DNA of 64,000 nucleotides from Alicycliphilus denitrificans K601 (GCF_000204645.1 NC_015422.1:2063001-2127000); one strand, 5' to 3'; shown: positions 38,117 to 46,990, numbered from the stretch's first letter. Program-made: numbers and translations. Notes: a model not told the origin generated them from the sequence alone.

Positions 38117-38971
38117 ATGAACGCATCCATCCTCACTGCCAGCCACTACGGCGTCGTGCATTTCGGCGATCTCGACTGCGAGGCGGTCGTGCTCACCACC
38201 GGCGAGCGCGGCTACGTCCGCAAGGAACTGGCCAAGCTCCTCGGTTTTCACGAATCGCACAAGGGTGGCCGTTTCGCCCGTTTTCTGGCCGACATTGCAC
38301 CTAACTCATTGTCTCTATTGGAAAAATCATCCGGGCCGATTTTGCTGCCATCGGGACGCCAGACCCAGTTCTTCCCTGCAGGCATCATCGCGGACGTGGC
38401 CACCTCCGTGGTGGACGCAGCCATTGCAGGCACGCTGCACCGCGCACGCCAGGGCATCGTCGGTAACTGCCTGACGATCATGCGCGCTCTTGCCACCACT
38501 GGCGAGGTCGCGCTGATCGACGAGGCCACTGGCTACCAGCACCACCGCGCACCGGATGCGCTGCAGGAGCTGATCTCCAAGTTGCTGCGCCAGTCCTGCG
38601 CATCGTGGGAGCGCCGCTTCCATCCGGACTACTACCGCGCCATCTATCGGTTGTTCGGCTGGAAGTACCAGGGCCACGACCAGAACCCTCCGCACGTCGT
38701 CGGCCAGATCACGCTGCGCTGGGTCTACGGGCCGGTGCTGCCAGAAGACTTGCTGGGCGAGATCCGCAATCGCAAGGGCATCTCGCAGAAGCACCACCAG
38801 TGGCTGTCCGATCAGGGACTTGCGCATCTGGAATCGCAGATTCACGCCGTCACGGCGATTGCGCGCAGCTCGATGAGCTACCCCGACTTCAAGCGCCGCT
38901 GCGAAGCCGCTTTCGCTGGTGCTGCCCTGCAGTTGGGCCTGCTGCTCGATGAACTCGAGGAGGGGGCGTGA
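38117..38971 (+). CDS. P63C domain protein
   Basis: A 284-residue protein. The C-terminal half carries the P63C phage domain: WERRFHPDYYRAIYRLFGWK, then PPHVVGQITLRWVYGPVLPE and LLGEIRNRKG. The N-terminal half (LTTGERGYVRKELAKLLGFH) resembles the Bro/KilA-like regions often joined to P63C. The function is unknown; such proteins are often thought to be regulatory. Start ATG 38117; the stop overlaps the next start. Confidence 0.8.
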   Translation: MNASILTASHYGVVHFGDLDCEAVVLTTGERGYVRKELAKLLGFHESHKGGRFARFLADIAPNSLSLLEKSSGPILLPSGRQTQFFPAGIIADVATSVVDAAIAGTLHRARQGIVGNCLTIMRALATTGEVALIDEATGYQHHRAPDALQELISKLLRQSCASWERRFHPDYYRAIYRLFGWKYQGHDQNPPHVVGQITLRWVYGPVLPEDLLGEIRNRKGISQKHHQWLSDQGLAHLESQIHAVTAIARSSMSYPDFKRRCEAAFAGAALQLGLLLDELEEGA

Positions 38972-39468
38972 AATGCTGGGCCTGCAAACGACAGGCCCGG
39001 GGCTACGGCCACACCGACAACCGCCACGGTGTGGGCGATCCCCGGCGCTATCCCATCGACTGGGTGTTCTGCTCGCGTCGCTGCCAGGACGCATTTCACG
39101 CGCTGTACGGCAACTGGCAGCGGGCCAAGGAAGGTCGCATCGACAAGACGGAGGTCGCCATGATTGATCCGTCTGATGTCGAACTGGCCGCAATGCGTCA
39201 TTGCCTCAAGGCCTTCGGCGAGGCAGCGGGCGAGATCGGCTTCACCAAGCCGCTGGGCGATTACTCCGAAGCCGAGGCCCTGCGGGTGATCGACGCCATC
39301 GTCACTTGCTGGTCGGACGCAATGGTCGCGCACCACGAGTCCAGCAAGTTTCCGCCCGTTCGGGGCTTGCCGCCCACGCCCGATCCGCTGGCACCCAATG
39401 CCGCCAATCCGTTCGCGGATCTGGAGGACGACCTGCCTTGGGAAGAACCGAAGGGGAAGAAGCCATGA
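38968..39468 (+). CDS. Zinc-ribbon phage protein (DUF6511-like)
   Basis: 166 residues. The N-terminus has CWACKRQARGYGH and, later, WVFCSRRCQDAFHALYGNW, four cysteines in a CxxC...CxxxC arrangement that should bind zinc, like a transcription- or nuclease-associated zinc finger. The rest is helical, then a Pro-rich acidic tail. The start is GTG at 38968, overlapping the previous stop; the nearby ATG is out of frame. The domain number is from memory. Confidence 0.7.
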   Translation: MKCWACKRQARGYGHTDNRHGVGDPRRYPIDWVFCSRRCQDAFHALYGNWQRAKEGRIDKTEVAMIDPSDVELAAMRHCLKAFGEAAGEIGFTKPLGDYSEAEALRVIDAIVTCWSDAMVAHHESSKFPPVRGLPPTPDPLAPNAANPFADLEDDLPWEEPKGKKP

Positions 39469-40199
39469 TGGACTTCAATTCCTCATCGAGCATCGCGGGC
39501 CAGGTCTCCGCCCTGGTCGACGCCGGTTTGCAGCAGGCCCGCGCCCGCCAGTCTGAGCGCCAGTACCTCGGGGCCTCGCGCCTTGGGGTGGCCTGCGAGC
39601 GTGCGCTGCAGTTTGAGTACGCCAAGGCTCCCATCGACCACGGGCGGGACACCCCGGGCCGGATGCTGCGCATCTTCGAGCGTGGCCATGTCATGGAGGA
39701 CTGCATGGTCGCGTGGCTGCGGGACGCGGGTTTTGACTTGCGCACCCGAAAGGCCGACGGCGAGCAGTTCGGCTTTTCGGTGGCCGATGGTCGCCTGCAG
39801 GGACACGTCGACGGCGTCGTCGTTGGAGGCCCCGAGGGCTTCGCCTATCCCGCGCTATGGGAGTGCAAGTGCCTGGGCAACAAGTCCTGGAGCGACCTGG
39901 AGAAAAAGGGCTTGGCCATCTCCAAGCCCATCTACGCCGCGCAAGTGGCGATTTACCAAGCCTATCTCGAACTGCACGAGCACCCGGCGATCTTCACGGC
40001 GCTCAACGCCGACACGATGGGGATCTACACCGAGCTCGTGCCCTTTGACGCGGCGCTGGCCCAACGCATGTCGGATCGGGCAGTGAAGGTCATCACGGCG
40101 ACCGAGGCTGGCGAGCTTCTGCCACGCGCCTTCGTTGACCCGACCCACTTCGAATGCCGGATGTGTGCGTGGCAAGACCGCTGCTGGAGGACAACATGA
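39465..40199 (+). CDS. PD-(D/E)XK family nuclease
   Basis: A 244-residue protein. The motif set is LGASRLGVACERALQFEYA at the start, GHVDGVVVGGPEGFAYPALW with the catalytic Asp, WECKCLGNKSWSDLEKKGLA with E-x-K, and QVAIYQAYLEL as the late helix. A C-terminal CRMCAWQDRCW cysteine pair may hold a zinc or Fe-S site as in AddB/Cas4-like nucleases. It is probably a recombination exonuclease of the phage. The ATGA overlap with the previous gene sets the start at 39465. Confidence 0.85.
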   Translation: MMDFNSSSSIAGQVSALVDAGLQQARARQSERQYLGASRLGVACERALQFEYAKAPIDHGRDTPGRMLRIFERGHVMEDCMVAWLRDAGFDLRTRKADGEQFGFSVADGRLQGHVDGVVVGGPEGFAYPALWECKCLGNKSWSDLEKKGLAISKPIYAAQVAIYQAYLELHEHPAIFTALNADTMGIYTELVPFDAALAQRMSDRAVKVITATEAGELLPRAFVDPTHFECRMCAWQDRCWRTT

Positions 40200-40441
40200 G
40201 CAACGACACGCAATTCATCGGTGGGGTCGAACCGATGATCGACGCCAAGCAGGCCGCTGCCGCACTGCGACTGCCGTACTACTGGTTCGCTGATCCGCAG
40301 ATGCGCAGCAAATACAAGATTCCCCACTACCTGATGGGCGGTCTGGTGCGCTATCGACCATCAGAACTGTCCGCGTGGGCCGCGCGCAGCACCGCCGCGC
40401 AGGGGCGCAACGGAGACGCCGATGTTGAGGAGGCCGAATGA
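40196..40441 (+). CDS. Small DNA-binding-like phage protein (81 aa)
   Basis: It contains MIDAKQAAAALRLPYYWFAD and LMGGLVRYRPSELSAWAARS, the pattern of excisionase-like winged helix proteins that read a strand-turn with a conserved GGLVRYR. The ATG overlaps the nuclease stop and its own stop overlaps the primase start, so it is made with them. Regulatory or replication-accessory role possible. Confidence 0.6.
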   Translation: MSNDTQFIGGVEPMIDAKQAAAALRLPYYWFADPQMRSKYKIPHYLMGGLVRYRPSELSAWAARSTAAQGRNGDADVEEAE

Positions 40442-42738
40442 CGCTCGACTTCAACGACATCGCGCCACTGCCCGACCCCACCCGCCGCAGCCTCGGCGAT
40501 GCCGAACGCGAAGAACTGCGTGCCGAACTGCTCGCGCGTCTTGAATCCGTTCTGATCACCTTGTTCCCGGCGGGCAAGAAGCGCCGTGGCAAGTTCCTGA
40601 TCGGCGACGTGCTGGGTAGTCCAGGCGACAGCCTCGAGGTGGTGCTCGATGGCGAGAAGGCTGGACTGTGGACAGATCGCGCCACCGGCGACGGTGGCGA
40701 CATCTATGCACTGATTGCGGCGCACCTCGGCATCGACGTGCCGGGCGACTTCCCGCGCGTGCTCGACGCCGCCGCCGATCTGATCGGACGCTCGCGTTCC
40801 GCACCAGTACGCAAGGCCAACAAGAAGGACGTGCCGGTCGACGAACTCGGCCCCGCCACCGCGAAGTGGGACTATCTCGACGCCCAAGGCCATCTCATCG
40901 CCGTCGTCTACCGCTACGACCCGCCCGGACAGAAGAAGCAGTTCCGGCCCTGGGATGCGAAGCGGCGCAAGATGGCACCGCCCGACCCGCGTCCGCTCTA
41001 CAACCAGTCAGGAATGACCAGTACCGCGCAGGTGGTGCTGGTCGAAGGCGAGAAGTGCGCGCAGGCCCTGATCGACGCGGGCATCGTGGCCACCACGGCG
41101 ATGCACGGCGCGAACGCTCCGGTTGAAAAGACCGACTGGTCGCCGCTGTCTGGAAAGGCCGTGCTGATCTGGCCCGACCGCGACAAGCCGGGCTGGGAGT
41201 ACGCCACGCAGGCGGCACAGGCCATCTTGTCGGCGGGGGCCAAATCCTGCCACGTCCTCTATCCGCCCGAAGAGGCTGCAGAGGGCTGGGACGTGGCCGA
41301 TGCCATCGCCGAGGGCTTTGATGTCGCCACCTTCCTCACCCACGGGCCGCGCCTTCAGATGCACGACGTGGCCGATGACGTTGATCCAGTCGTCAGCAGC
41401 GACGAGTCCGTCTGGGGTACGGAGGACGCGCTGGCGCTGTCCTTCACGCGCCGCTACCACCGCGACTGGCGCTACGTGGCTGGCTGGGGCAAGTGGCTGG
41501 TGTGGGACGGGCAACGCTGGCGCACCGAGGACACGCTGGCGGCCACGGACTTGATCCGCAGCGTCTGCCGCCAGACGGCTGTGCGCGCCGACAACCCCAA
41601 GGTCGCCGCCAAATTGGCCAGCGCAGGAACGGTCGGCGGTGTGGAGCGCCTGGCGCGCGCTGATCGCAGGCACGCGGCCACCACCGACGAATGGGATGCA
41701 GATCCGTGGCTTCTCAACACGCCGGGCGGTGTGGTCGATCTCAAGACAGGCCGGATGCGCACGCACGAGCGCGCCGACCGGATGACCAAGATCACCACAG
41801 CCACGCCCAGTGGCGACTGCCCGACCTGGAGGCAGTTCATCGATGAGGTCACGGGTGGCGACCAGGAACTTCAGTCCTACCTGCAACGGATGGTCGGTTA
41901 CGCGCTGACCGGGTCGACGCAAGAGCACGCGCTGTTTTTCCTGTACGGCACAGGCGCGAACGGCAAGTCGGTGTTCGTCAACACGCTGGCCACCATCCTG
42001 CGTGATTACGCGACCAACGCGCCGATGGACACGTTCATGGAAACGCGCACCGACCGGCACCCGACCGATATGGCGGGACTGCGCGGCGCGCGCTTCGTGG
42101 CGGCCATCGAAACTGAACAGGGCAAACGCTGGGCCGAGTCCAAGCTCAAGAACCTCACCGGTGGCGACAAGATCTCGGCGCGCTTCATGCGCCAGGACTT
42201 CTTCGAGTTCTTCCCGCAGTTCAAGTTGTTCGTGGCGGGCAACCACAAGCCCGCCATTCGCAATATCGACGAGGCGATGAAACGCAGGCTGCACCTGATC
42301 CCTTTCACGATCACCGTGCCGCCCGAGCGCCGCGACAAGAACCTGCAACAGAAGCTCTTGGCCGAACGTGACGGCATCCTCGCGTGGGCCGTGCAGGGCT
42401 GTCTCGACTGGCAGCGCCACGGACGACTCTCTCCACCGCAGCGCGTGGTGGACGCCACCGAGGAATATTTCGAAGCCGAGGACGCCTTGGGTCGCTGGCT
42501 CGATGAGCGCTGCGTGCGCGAGCCCAACGCCAAGTCATTGACCGCCGAGTTGTTCAACGACTGGAAGCAGTGGGCTGAAGCCTCTGGCGAGTTTGTCGGC
42601 GCACAACGCCGCTTTTCCGATCTGCTCATCACGCGTGGGTTGGACAAATGGCGCAACGGGATGGGCGTGCGCGGGTTTCAGGGTATTGGCCTCAAGCATC
42701 CGCCGACCCCTGCCTACACCCCCTACGCGGACAACTGA
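40438..42738 (+). CDS. Phage primase-helicase (Toprim + D5/P4-type helicase)
   Basis: A 766-residue replication protein. The first about 110 residues resemble a primase-associated domain (LWTDRATGDGGDIYALIAAH). A TOPRIM-like fold follows at about 190-290 (VVLVEGEKCAQALIDAGI, then LIWPDRDKPGWEYA with its DxD). D5N/P4 C-terminal helicase follows: Walker A FLYGTGANGKSVFVNTLA near residue 500, then FVAAIETEQGKRWAESKLKN, and LFVAGNHKPAIRN with arginines of the SF3 sensor region. It should prime and unwind DNA at the phage origin. The repeat-rich gap just after it is a candidate origin. Confidence 0.93.
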   Translation: MTLDFNDIAPLPDPTRRSLGDAEREELRAELLARLESVLITLFPAGKKRRGKFLIGDVLGSPGDSLEVVLDGEKAGLWTDRATGDGGDIYALIAAHLGIDVPGDFPRVLDAAADLIGRSRSAPVRKANKKDVPVDELGPATAKWDYLDAQGHLIAVVYRYDPPGQKKQFRPWDAKRRKMAPPDPRPLYNQSGMTSTAQVVLVEGEKCAQALIDAGIVATTAMHGANAPVEKTDWSPLSGKAVLIWPDRDKPGWEYATQAAQAILSAGAKSCHVLYPPEEAAEGWDVADAIAEGFDVATFLTHGPRLQMHDVADDVDPVVSSDESVWGTEDALALSFTRRYHRDWRYVAGWGKWLVWDGQRWRTEDTLAATDLIRSVCRQTAVRADNPKVAAKLASAGTVGGVERLARADRRHAATTDEWDADPWLLNTPGGVVDLKTGRMRTHERADRMTKITTATPSGDCPTWRQFIDEVTGGDQELQSYLQRMVGYALTGSTQEHALFFLYGTGANGKSVFVNTLATILRDYATNAPMDTFMETRTDRHPTDMAGLRGARFVAAIETEQGKRWAESKLKNLTGGDKISARFMRQDFFEFFPQFKLFVAGNHKPAIRNIDEAMKRRLHLIPFTITVPPERRDKNLQQKLLAERDGILAWAVQGCLDWQRHGRLSPPQRVVDATEEYFEAEDALGRWLDERCVREPNAKSLTAELFNDWKQWAEASGEFVGAQRRFSDLLITRGLDKWRNGMGVRGFQGIGLKHPPTPAYTPYADN

Positions 42739-42758
42739 CCCCTATGAAAACCAAGCAG

Positions 42759-42854
42759 TCTGACGCAGCTGACGCAGTTTGTCGTAACCCCTACGCGTGC
42801 GCGTGTGCGCGCGCCTCATGGAGAGTTTCGTCACGAAGTGTCAGCTGCGTCAGA
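42759..42854. repeat. 14-bp inverted repeat in a 140-bp gap; possible replication origin
   Basis: TCTGACGCAGCTGA at 42759-42772 is repeated exactly in inverse at 42841-42854. The left arm continues as a tandem CTGACGCAG-CTGACGCAG. Between the arms is a purine/pyrimidine alternating stretch (CGTGCGCGTGTGCGCGCGC) that could melt or form Z-DNA. It lies between the primase-helicase and the RuvC-like gene. A 43-codon frame starting at 42744 lies across it and is not convincing. Confidence 0.5.
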
Positions 42855-42879
42855 TCTGCACCGGATAAGGACTGACACC

Positions 42880-43356
42880 ATGATCACAACCATCCTCGCC
42901 CTTGATCTGGGCACTACCACCGGTTGGGCGCTGCGCGGCAGCGACGGCCACATCACCAGCGGTTCCGAGAGATTCCGGCCGCAGCGCTTCGAAGGCGGCG
43001 GAATGCGCTTCCTGCGCTTCAAACGCTGGCTCAGCGAGATCAAGCAATCCTGCGACGGCATCGACTGTTTGCACTTCGAAGAGGTGCGTCGCCACGTCTC
43101 GACCGACGCTGCGCACGCCTACGGCGGTTTCCTTGCCACGCTCACGGCGTGGTGTGAGCACCACCAGATCCCGTACCAAGGCGTGCCTGTCGGCACGATC
43201 AAGAAGCACGCCACGGGCAAAGGCAACGCTGGGAAGGAAGATGTCATCGCCTCCGTCACCGCGCGCGGGCACGCGCCGGTCGACGACAACGAGGCCGATG
43301 CCCTGGCGCTGCTGCACTGGGCCATCCAGCATCACGACGATGGCCAGGAGGTGTGA
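42880..43356 (+). CDS. RuvC-like Holliday junction / DNA-structure nuclease
   Basis: A 158-residue protein of the RNase H fold. The first catalytic Asp is in ILALDLGTTTGWAL, the second acidic residue in CLHFEEVRRHVS, and the last in DDNEADALALLHWA. Conserved GTIKKHATGKGNAGKEDVI lies between. It is the usual resolvase that trims branched phage DNA before packaging. The ATG at 42880 follows GATAAGGAC. Confidence 0.88.
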   Translation: MITTILALDLGTTTGWALRGSDGHITSGSERFRPQRFEGGGMRFLRFKRWLSEIKQSCDGIDCLHFEEVRRHVSTDAAHAYGGFLATLTAWCEHHQIPYQGVPVGTIKKHATGKGNAGKEDVIASVTARGHAPVDDNEADALALLHWAIQHHDDGQEV

Positions 43357-43357
43357 A

Positions 43358-43561
43358 ATGAAAGTTCCCACACCCCAGTACCGCTGCCCCCTCGGGCGAC
43401 TGCAACCCCAGGCCACCGATCTGGACGCCATCAAGGAACGTGGCTGGCGGGATCAGCACATCCTGGTGGTCAACGCATCCGATGAACGTCTGGACTTTAT
43501 CGAGCGAGAGATCGTGCGCCGCATTGGCGAACGCTTGTACGGAGGGGCTCGTCATGGCTGA
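43358..43561 (+). CDS. Small phage protein (67 aa), unknown
   Basis: A hydrophilic protein, CPLGRLQPQATDLDAIKERG followed by ILVVNASDERLDFIEREIVR. AGGAGGTG precedes the ATG. Its stop overlaps the next gene. The context is the end of the early operon; no function is visible. Confidence 0.6.
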   Translation: MKVPTPQYRCPLGRLQPQATDLDAIKERGWRDQHILVVNASDERLDFIEREIVRRIGERLYGGARHG

Positions 43562-43970
43562 GTGGACGATTGAGGATGTGGCGGCCCGCTTCGAGGAGGC
43601 CGCCAGCACCGGACGACGCCTGCCCCCTGTGCGTGTGCAGGGCTACTTCAACACATGGCCCGTCATCGTGCGCAAGGAGTGGGAGACGTTCGCAGCCGAT
43701 GAGCACGTCTACCGACCATTCCCACCCACCCCCGATGCCATCGACCGAATGCTGGAGACGATGCGCTGGGTGCAATGGCTGGAGATCGAGCAGCGCCATC
43801 TGGTGTGGATGCGCGCTAAGCGCTATGGCTGGCGAGACATCACGATCCGCTTTGCCTGCGACCGCACGACGGCGTGGCGTCGCTGGCAGCGGGCGCTGGA
43901 GATCGTGGCCGAGAAGCTCAACAGCGAAGACATCCGTGCGCCTTCCAAAATCGTAGGCCAAGCAGGGTAA
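43554..43970 (+). CDS. Late-operon HTH protein (DUF6362-like)
   Basis: A 138-residue protein: FNTWPVIVRKEWETFAADEH, PTPDAIDRMLETMRWVQWLE, then an HTH-like MRAKRYGWRDITIRFACDRT with TAWRRWQRALEIVAEKLN. Proteins of this type close the early region of many proteobacterial siphoviruses and may act as late-gene regulators similar to antitermination factors. The function is an inference from place and HTH; the domain number is from memory. Confidence 0.65.
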   Translation: MAEWTIEDVAARFEEAASTGRRLPPVRVQGYFNTWPVIVRKEWETFAADEHVYRPFPPTPDAIDRMLETMRWVQWLEIEQRHLVWMRAKRYGWRDITIRFACDRTTAWRRWQRALEIVAEKLNSEDIRAPSKIVGQAG

Positions 43971-44315
43971 TGCTTGCCGCGTTTGTCCTTCGTTTCCTGC
44001 GTTTGTCCCTTTTGACGCTCGCCGAGGCCGCAACAAATCACCCCGGTCGGGGGTAGTATTTCAGCTATCTTCTGGACAGCGGTGACAGTTCGGCGAGCGG
44101 CCCGAGGCAACAGGGGTCCTTCCTTCCCGAATTGCCATGCGGGGGGCGCGAGCGCGACGCTTTTTTAGCGTCAGGTCGCGGACAAGGTTACCAGTCGGCC
44201 AGGTTACCGGCTCCGGTTACCACCCCCAGGCGCAGTTACCGCCCCACCAGAATCTTCATTCAACCAACCCGCCCGGCTGCAACGCTCGGCGGGTTTTGCT
44301 TTTGGGATTCCCACT
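43971..44315 (+). other. 345-bp non-coding gap with hairpins and GTTACC repeats
   Basis: No convincing gene. It contains a GACGC-TTTTTTA-GCGTC hairpin at 44156-44172 and four GTTACC words at 44187, 44203, 44216 and 44235 (three as GGTTACC), with a terminator-like hairpin before the methyltransferase. It separates the early operon from the methyltransferase genes. It may hold a late promoter, regulator sites or a cos-like site. Confidence 0.55.
44266..44295 (+). terminator. Terminator-like hairpin before the methyltransferase genes
   Basis: AACCCGCC and GGCGGGTT pair around 14 bases and are followed by TTGCTTTT. It would end transcripts from the early operon just before 44316. Confidence 0.55.
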
Positions 44316-45731
44316 TTGAACACGCTCAACGTCGAGTACCGCAAGGTCGAGGCGCTGATTCCCTACGCCCGCAATCCGCGCACGCACGCCGAAAGCCAGA
44401 TCGCCAAGATCGCGGCCAGCATCGTCGAGTACGGCTGGACGAATCCGATCCTGGTCGACGGCGACAACGGCATCATCGCCGGGCACGGGCGTTTGGCCGC
44501 TGCGCGCAAGCTCGGCCTGGATCAGGTGCCGGTGATCGAACTGGCCCACCTGACTGTCGCGCAAAAGCGGGCACTGGTGATTGCCGACAACCGACTGGCA
44601 CTGGATGCAGGCTGGGACGAAGAGATGCTGGCCTTGGAGCTGGCCGAGTTGTCCGACGCGGGATACGACCTCGCTCTGACCGGCTTCGAGGAAGCCGAGA
44701 TCGAGGCACTGCTCACCGGCGCGGTGGCCGTCGCGGATGATGAATCAGAGTCTGAAGCCGACGAGTCTGACGCGGCCGACGACGTGCCGGAAGTACCCGT
44801 CATGGCGGTATCCCGCCCCGGCGATGTCTGGGCGATTGGCCCGCACCGCCTGATCTGTGGTGACGCCACCGACCGGGACGTGGTCGCAGCGCTGATGCAA
44901 GGCGATGCCGCGCGGCTGTGCTTCACATCGCCGCCCTACGGCAACCAGCGCGACTACACCTCTGGCGGCATCGCCGACTGGGACGGCCTGATGCGCGGCG
45001 TGTTCGCGCACCTGCCGATGGCAGGCGACGGTCAGGTGCTGGTCAACCTGGGCCTCATCCACCGCGATAACGAAGTGATCCCGTACTGGGACGCTTGGCT
45101 GGGTTGGATGCGCCAGCAGGGCTGGCGGCGCTTTGCGTGGTACGTCTGGGATCAGGGGCCGGGGATGCCCGGCGACTGGGCAGGCCGCTTCGCGCCGAGC
45201 TTCGAGTTCGTCTTTCACTTCAACCGGGAGAGCCGTAAGCCGAACAAGATCGTCCCCTGCAAGCACGCAGGCCAGGAATCCCACCTGCGCGCCGACGGGT
45301 CGTCCACCGCGATGCGCGGCAAGGATGGCGAGGTGGGCGGCTGGACGCACAAGGGGCTGCCGACGCAAGACACCCGTATCCCCGACTCGGTGATCCGCGT
45401 GATGCGCCACAAGGGCAAGATCGGCCAGGACATTGACCACCCGGCCGTGTTCCCGGTGGCGCTGCCGGAATTCGTGATCGAGGCTTACACGGACGCGGGC
45501 GACATCGTGTTTGAGCCCTTCGGCGGCAGCGGCACGACGATGCTGGCCGCCGAGCGCACCGGTCGGATCTGCTGCAGCGTGGAGATCGCCCCGCAGTACG
45601 TGGACGTGGCCATCAAGCGGTTCCAGCAGAACCACCCCGGCATACCGGTCACCTTGATCGCCACCGGTCAGTCCTTCGAGCAGGTCGCCGTTGAGCGCGC
45701 CACCACCCCGGATGCCGAGGTGGTGGCATGA
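44316..45731 (+). CDS. ParB-like domain / DNA methyltransferase fusion 1
   Basis: A 471-residue protein. The first about 110 residues are a ParB/Srx-like nuclease-fold domain (LIPYARNPRTHAESQIAKIA, GIIAGHGRLAAARKLGLDQV). A beta-class methyltransferase follows, with motif IV TSPPYG near residue 206 and motif I FEPFGGSGTTMLAAERTG near 395. TSPPY is most often seen in N4-cytosine enzymes, so m4C is possible. There is no cognate restriction gene next to it. The start is TTG at 44316 and no ATG lies nearby. It probably protects phage DNA. Its stop overlaps the paralogue. Confidence 0.88.
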   Translation: MNTLNVEYRKVEALIPYARNPRTHAESQIAKIAASIVEYGWTNPILVDGDNGIIAGHGRLAAARKLGLDQVPVIELAHLTVAQKRALVIADNRLALDAGWDEEMLALELAELSDAGYDLALTGFEEAEIEALLTGAVAVADDESESEADESDAADDVPEVPVMAVSRPGDVWAIGPHRLICGDATDRDVVAALMQGDAARLCFTSPPYGNQRDYTSGGIADWDGLMRGVFAHLPMAGDGQVLVNLGLIHRDNEVIPYWDAWLGWMRQQGWRRFAWYVWDQGPGMPGDWAGRFAPSFEFVFHFNRESRKPNKIVPCKHAGQESHLRADGSSTAMRGKDGEVGGWTHKGLPTQDTRIPDSVIRVMRHKGKIGQDIDHPAVFPVALPEFVIEAYTDAGDIVFEPFGGSGTTMLAAERTGRICCSVEIAPQYVDVAIKRFQQNHPGIPVTLIATGQSFEQVAVERATTPDAEVVA

Positions 45732-46990
45732 ACTGGCTGGCCGACAAGATCGAACAGTGGCCGACCGCCAAGTTGCTGCCCTACGCCCGCAACGCGCGCA
45801 CCCATTCCGAGGAGCAGGTGGCGCAGATCGCCGCCAGCATCGCGGAGTTCGGATTCACCAATCCGATCCTGGCGGGCAGCGACGGCATCATCGTCGCTGG
45901 CCACGGTCGTCTCGCTGCCGCCCAGAAGCTGGGTCTGGAACGGGTACCGGTGGTCGTGCTCGATCACCTGACGCCGACCCAGCGCCGGGCCCTGGTCATT
46001 GCCGACAACCGCATCGCAGAGAACGCAGGCTGGGACGATGCGATGCTAAGGATCGAACTGGAAGCATTACAACTCGAAGGCTTCGATCTAGACATCACCG
46101 GCTTCGACGCCGACGCGCTGGCTGAACTGATCGCGGGCGACGAGCCGGACAACGAGGGTCAGACGGACGAGGATGCGGTGCCCGAGGTCAGCGAGACACC
46201 CATCTCGCGTCCGGGCGATATCTGGATCATGGGCCAGCACCGGCTGCTGTGCGGCGACTCGACCGTGGCCGAGAGCTACGACCACCTGATGCAAGGCGCG
46301 GTGGCGGACATGGTCTTCACCGACCCGCCGTACAACGTGAACTACGCCAACAGCGCCAAGGACAAGATGCGCGGTAAGGATCGCGCGATCCTGAACGACA
46401 ACCTGGGGGATGCCTTCTACGACTTCCTGCTGGCAGCGCTGACGCCCACGGTGGCGCATTGCCGGGGCGGCATTTACGTGGCGATGTCCTCCAGCGAGCT
46501 GGATGTGCTGCAGGCTGCCTTCCGTGCCGCCGGTGGCAAATGGTCTACCTTCATCATCTGGGCGAAGAACACCTTCACCCTGGGGCGCGCCGACTACCAG
46601 CGCCAGTACGAGCCGATCCTCTACGGATGGCCCGAGGGGGCGACACGCCACTGGTGTGGTGACCGCGACCAGGGGGATGTCTGGAACATCAAGAAGCCGC
46701 AGAAGAACGACTTGCACCCGACGATGAAGCCGGTGGAGTTGGTCGAGCGCGCGATCCGCAATTCGAGCCGCCCTGGCAACGTGGTGCTCGATCCCTTCGG
46801 TGGCTCTGGCACGACGCTGATCGCAGCGGAAAAGTCAGGGCGCGTTGCGCGGCTGATCGAACTCGATCCGAAGTACGTGGATGTGATCGTGCGTCGGTGG
46901 GAAGAGTTCACCGGGAAGCAGGCCACCCGCGAGGCGGATGGCGCGTTGCTTGATCAGGCGGCGAGCGACTCGTCGACGATCTCGCAGTGA
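45728..46990 (+). CDS. ParB-like domain / DNA methyltransferase fusion 2
   Basis: A 420-residue paralogue of the preceding protein with the same plan: LLPYARNARTHSEEQVAQIA and IIVAGHGRLAAAQKLGLERV, then methyltransferase motif IV FTDPPYNVNYAN and motif I LDPFGGSGTTLIAAEKSG. DPPY points to N6-adenine methylation, so the pair may modify two different sites. It retains LHPTMKPVELVERAI, typical of adenine methylases of the beta class. Start ATG 45728 overlaps the first gene. The 3' end overlaps the convergent gene at 46954 by 37 bases. Confidence 0.9.
   Translation: MNWLADKIEQWPTAKLLPYARNARTHSEEQVAQIAASIAEFGFTNPILAGSDGIIVAGHGRLAAAQKLGLERVPVVVLDHLTPTQRRALVIADNRIAENAGWDDAMLRIELEALQLEGFDLDITGFDADALAELIAGDEPDNEGQTDEDAVPEVSETPISRPGDIWIMGQHRLLCGDSTVAESYDHLMQGAVADMVFTDPPYNVNYANSAKDKMRGKDRAILNDNLGDAFYDFLLAALTPTVAHCRGGIYVAMSSSELDVLQAAFRAAGGKWSTFIIWAKNTFTLGRADYQRQYEPILYGWPEGATRHWCGDRDQGDVWNIKKPQKNDLHPTMKPVELVERAIRNSSRPGNVVLDPFGGSGTTLIAAEKSGRVARLIELDPKYVDVIVRRWEEFTGKQATREADGALLDQAASDSSTISQ

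Noticed and set aside
42744..42875. 43-codon frame across the inverted repeat behind the primase gene
   Set aside because: No Shine-Dalgarno; Cys/Ala/Arg composition comes from the repeat and the alternating GC tract.
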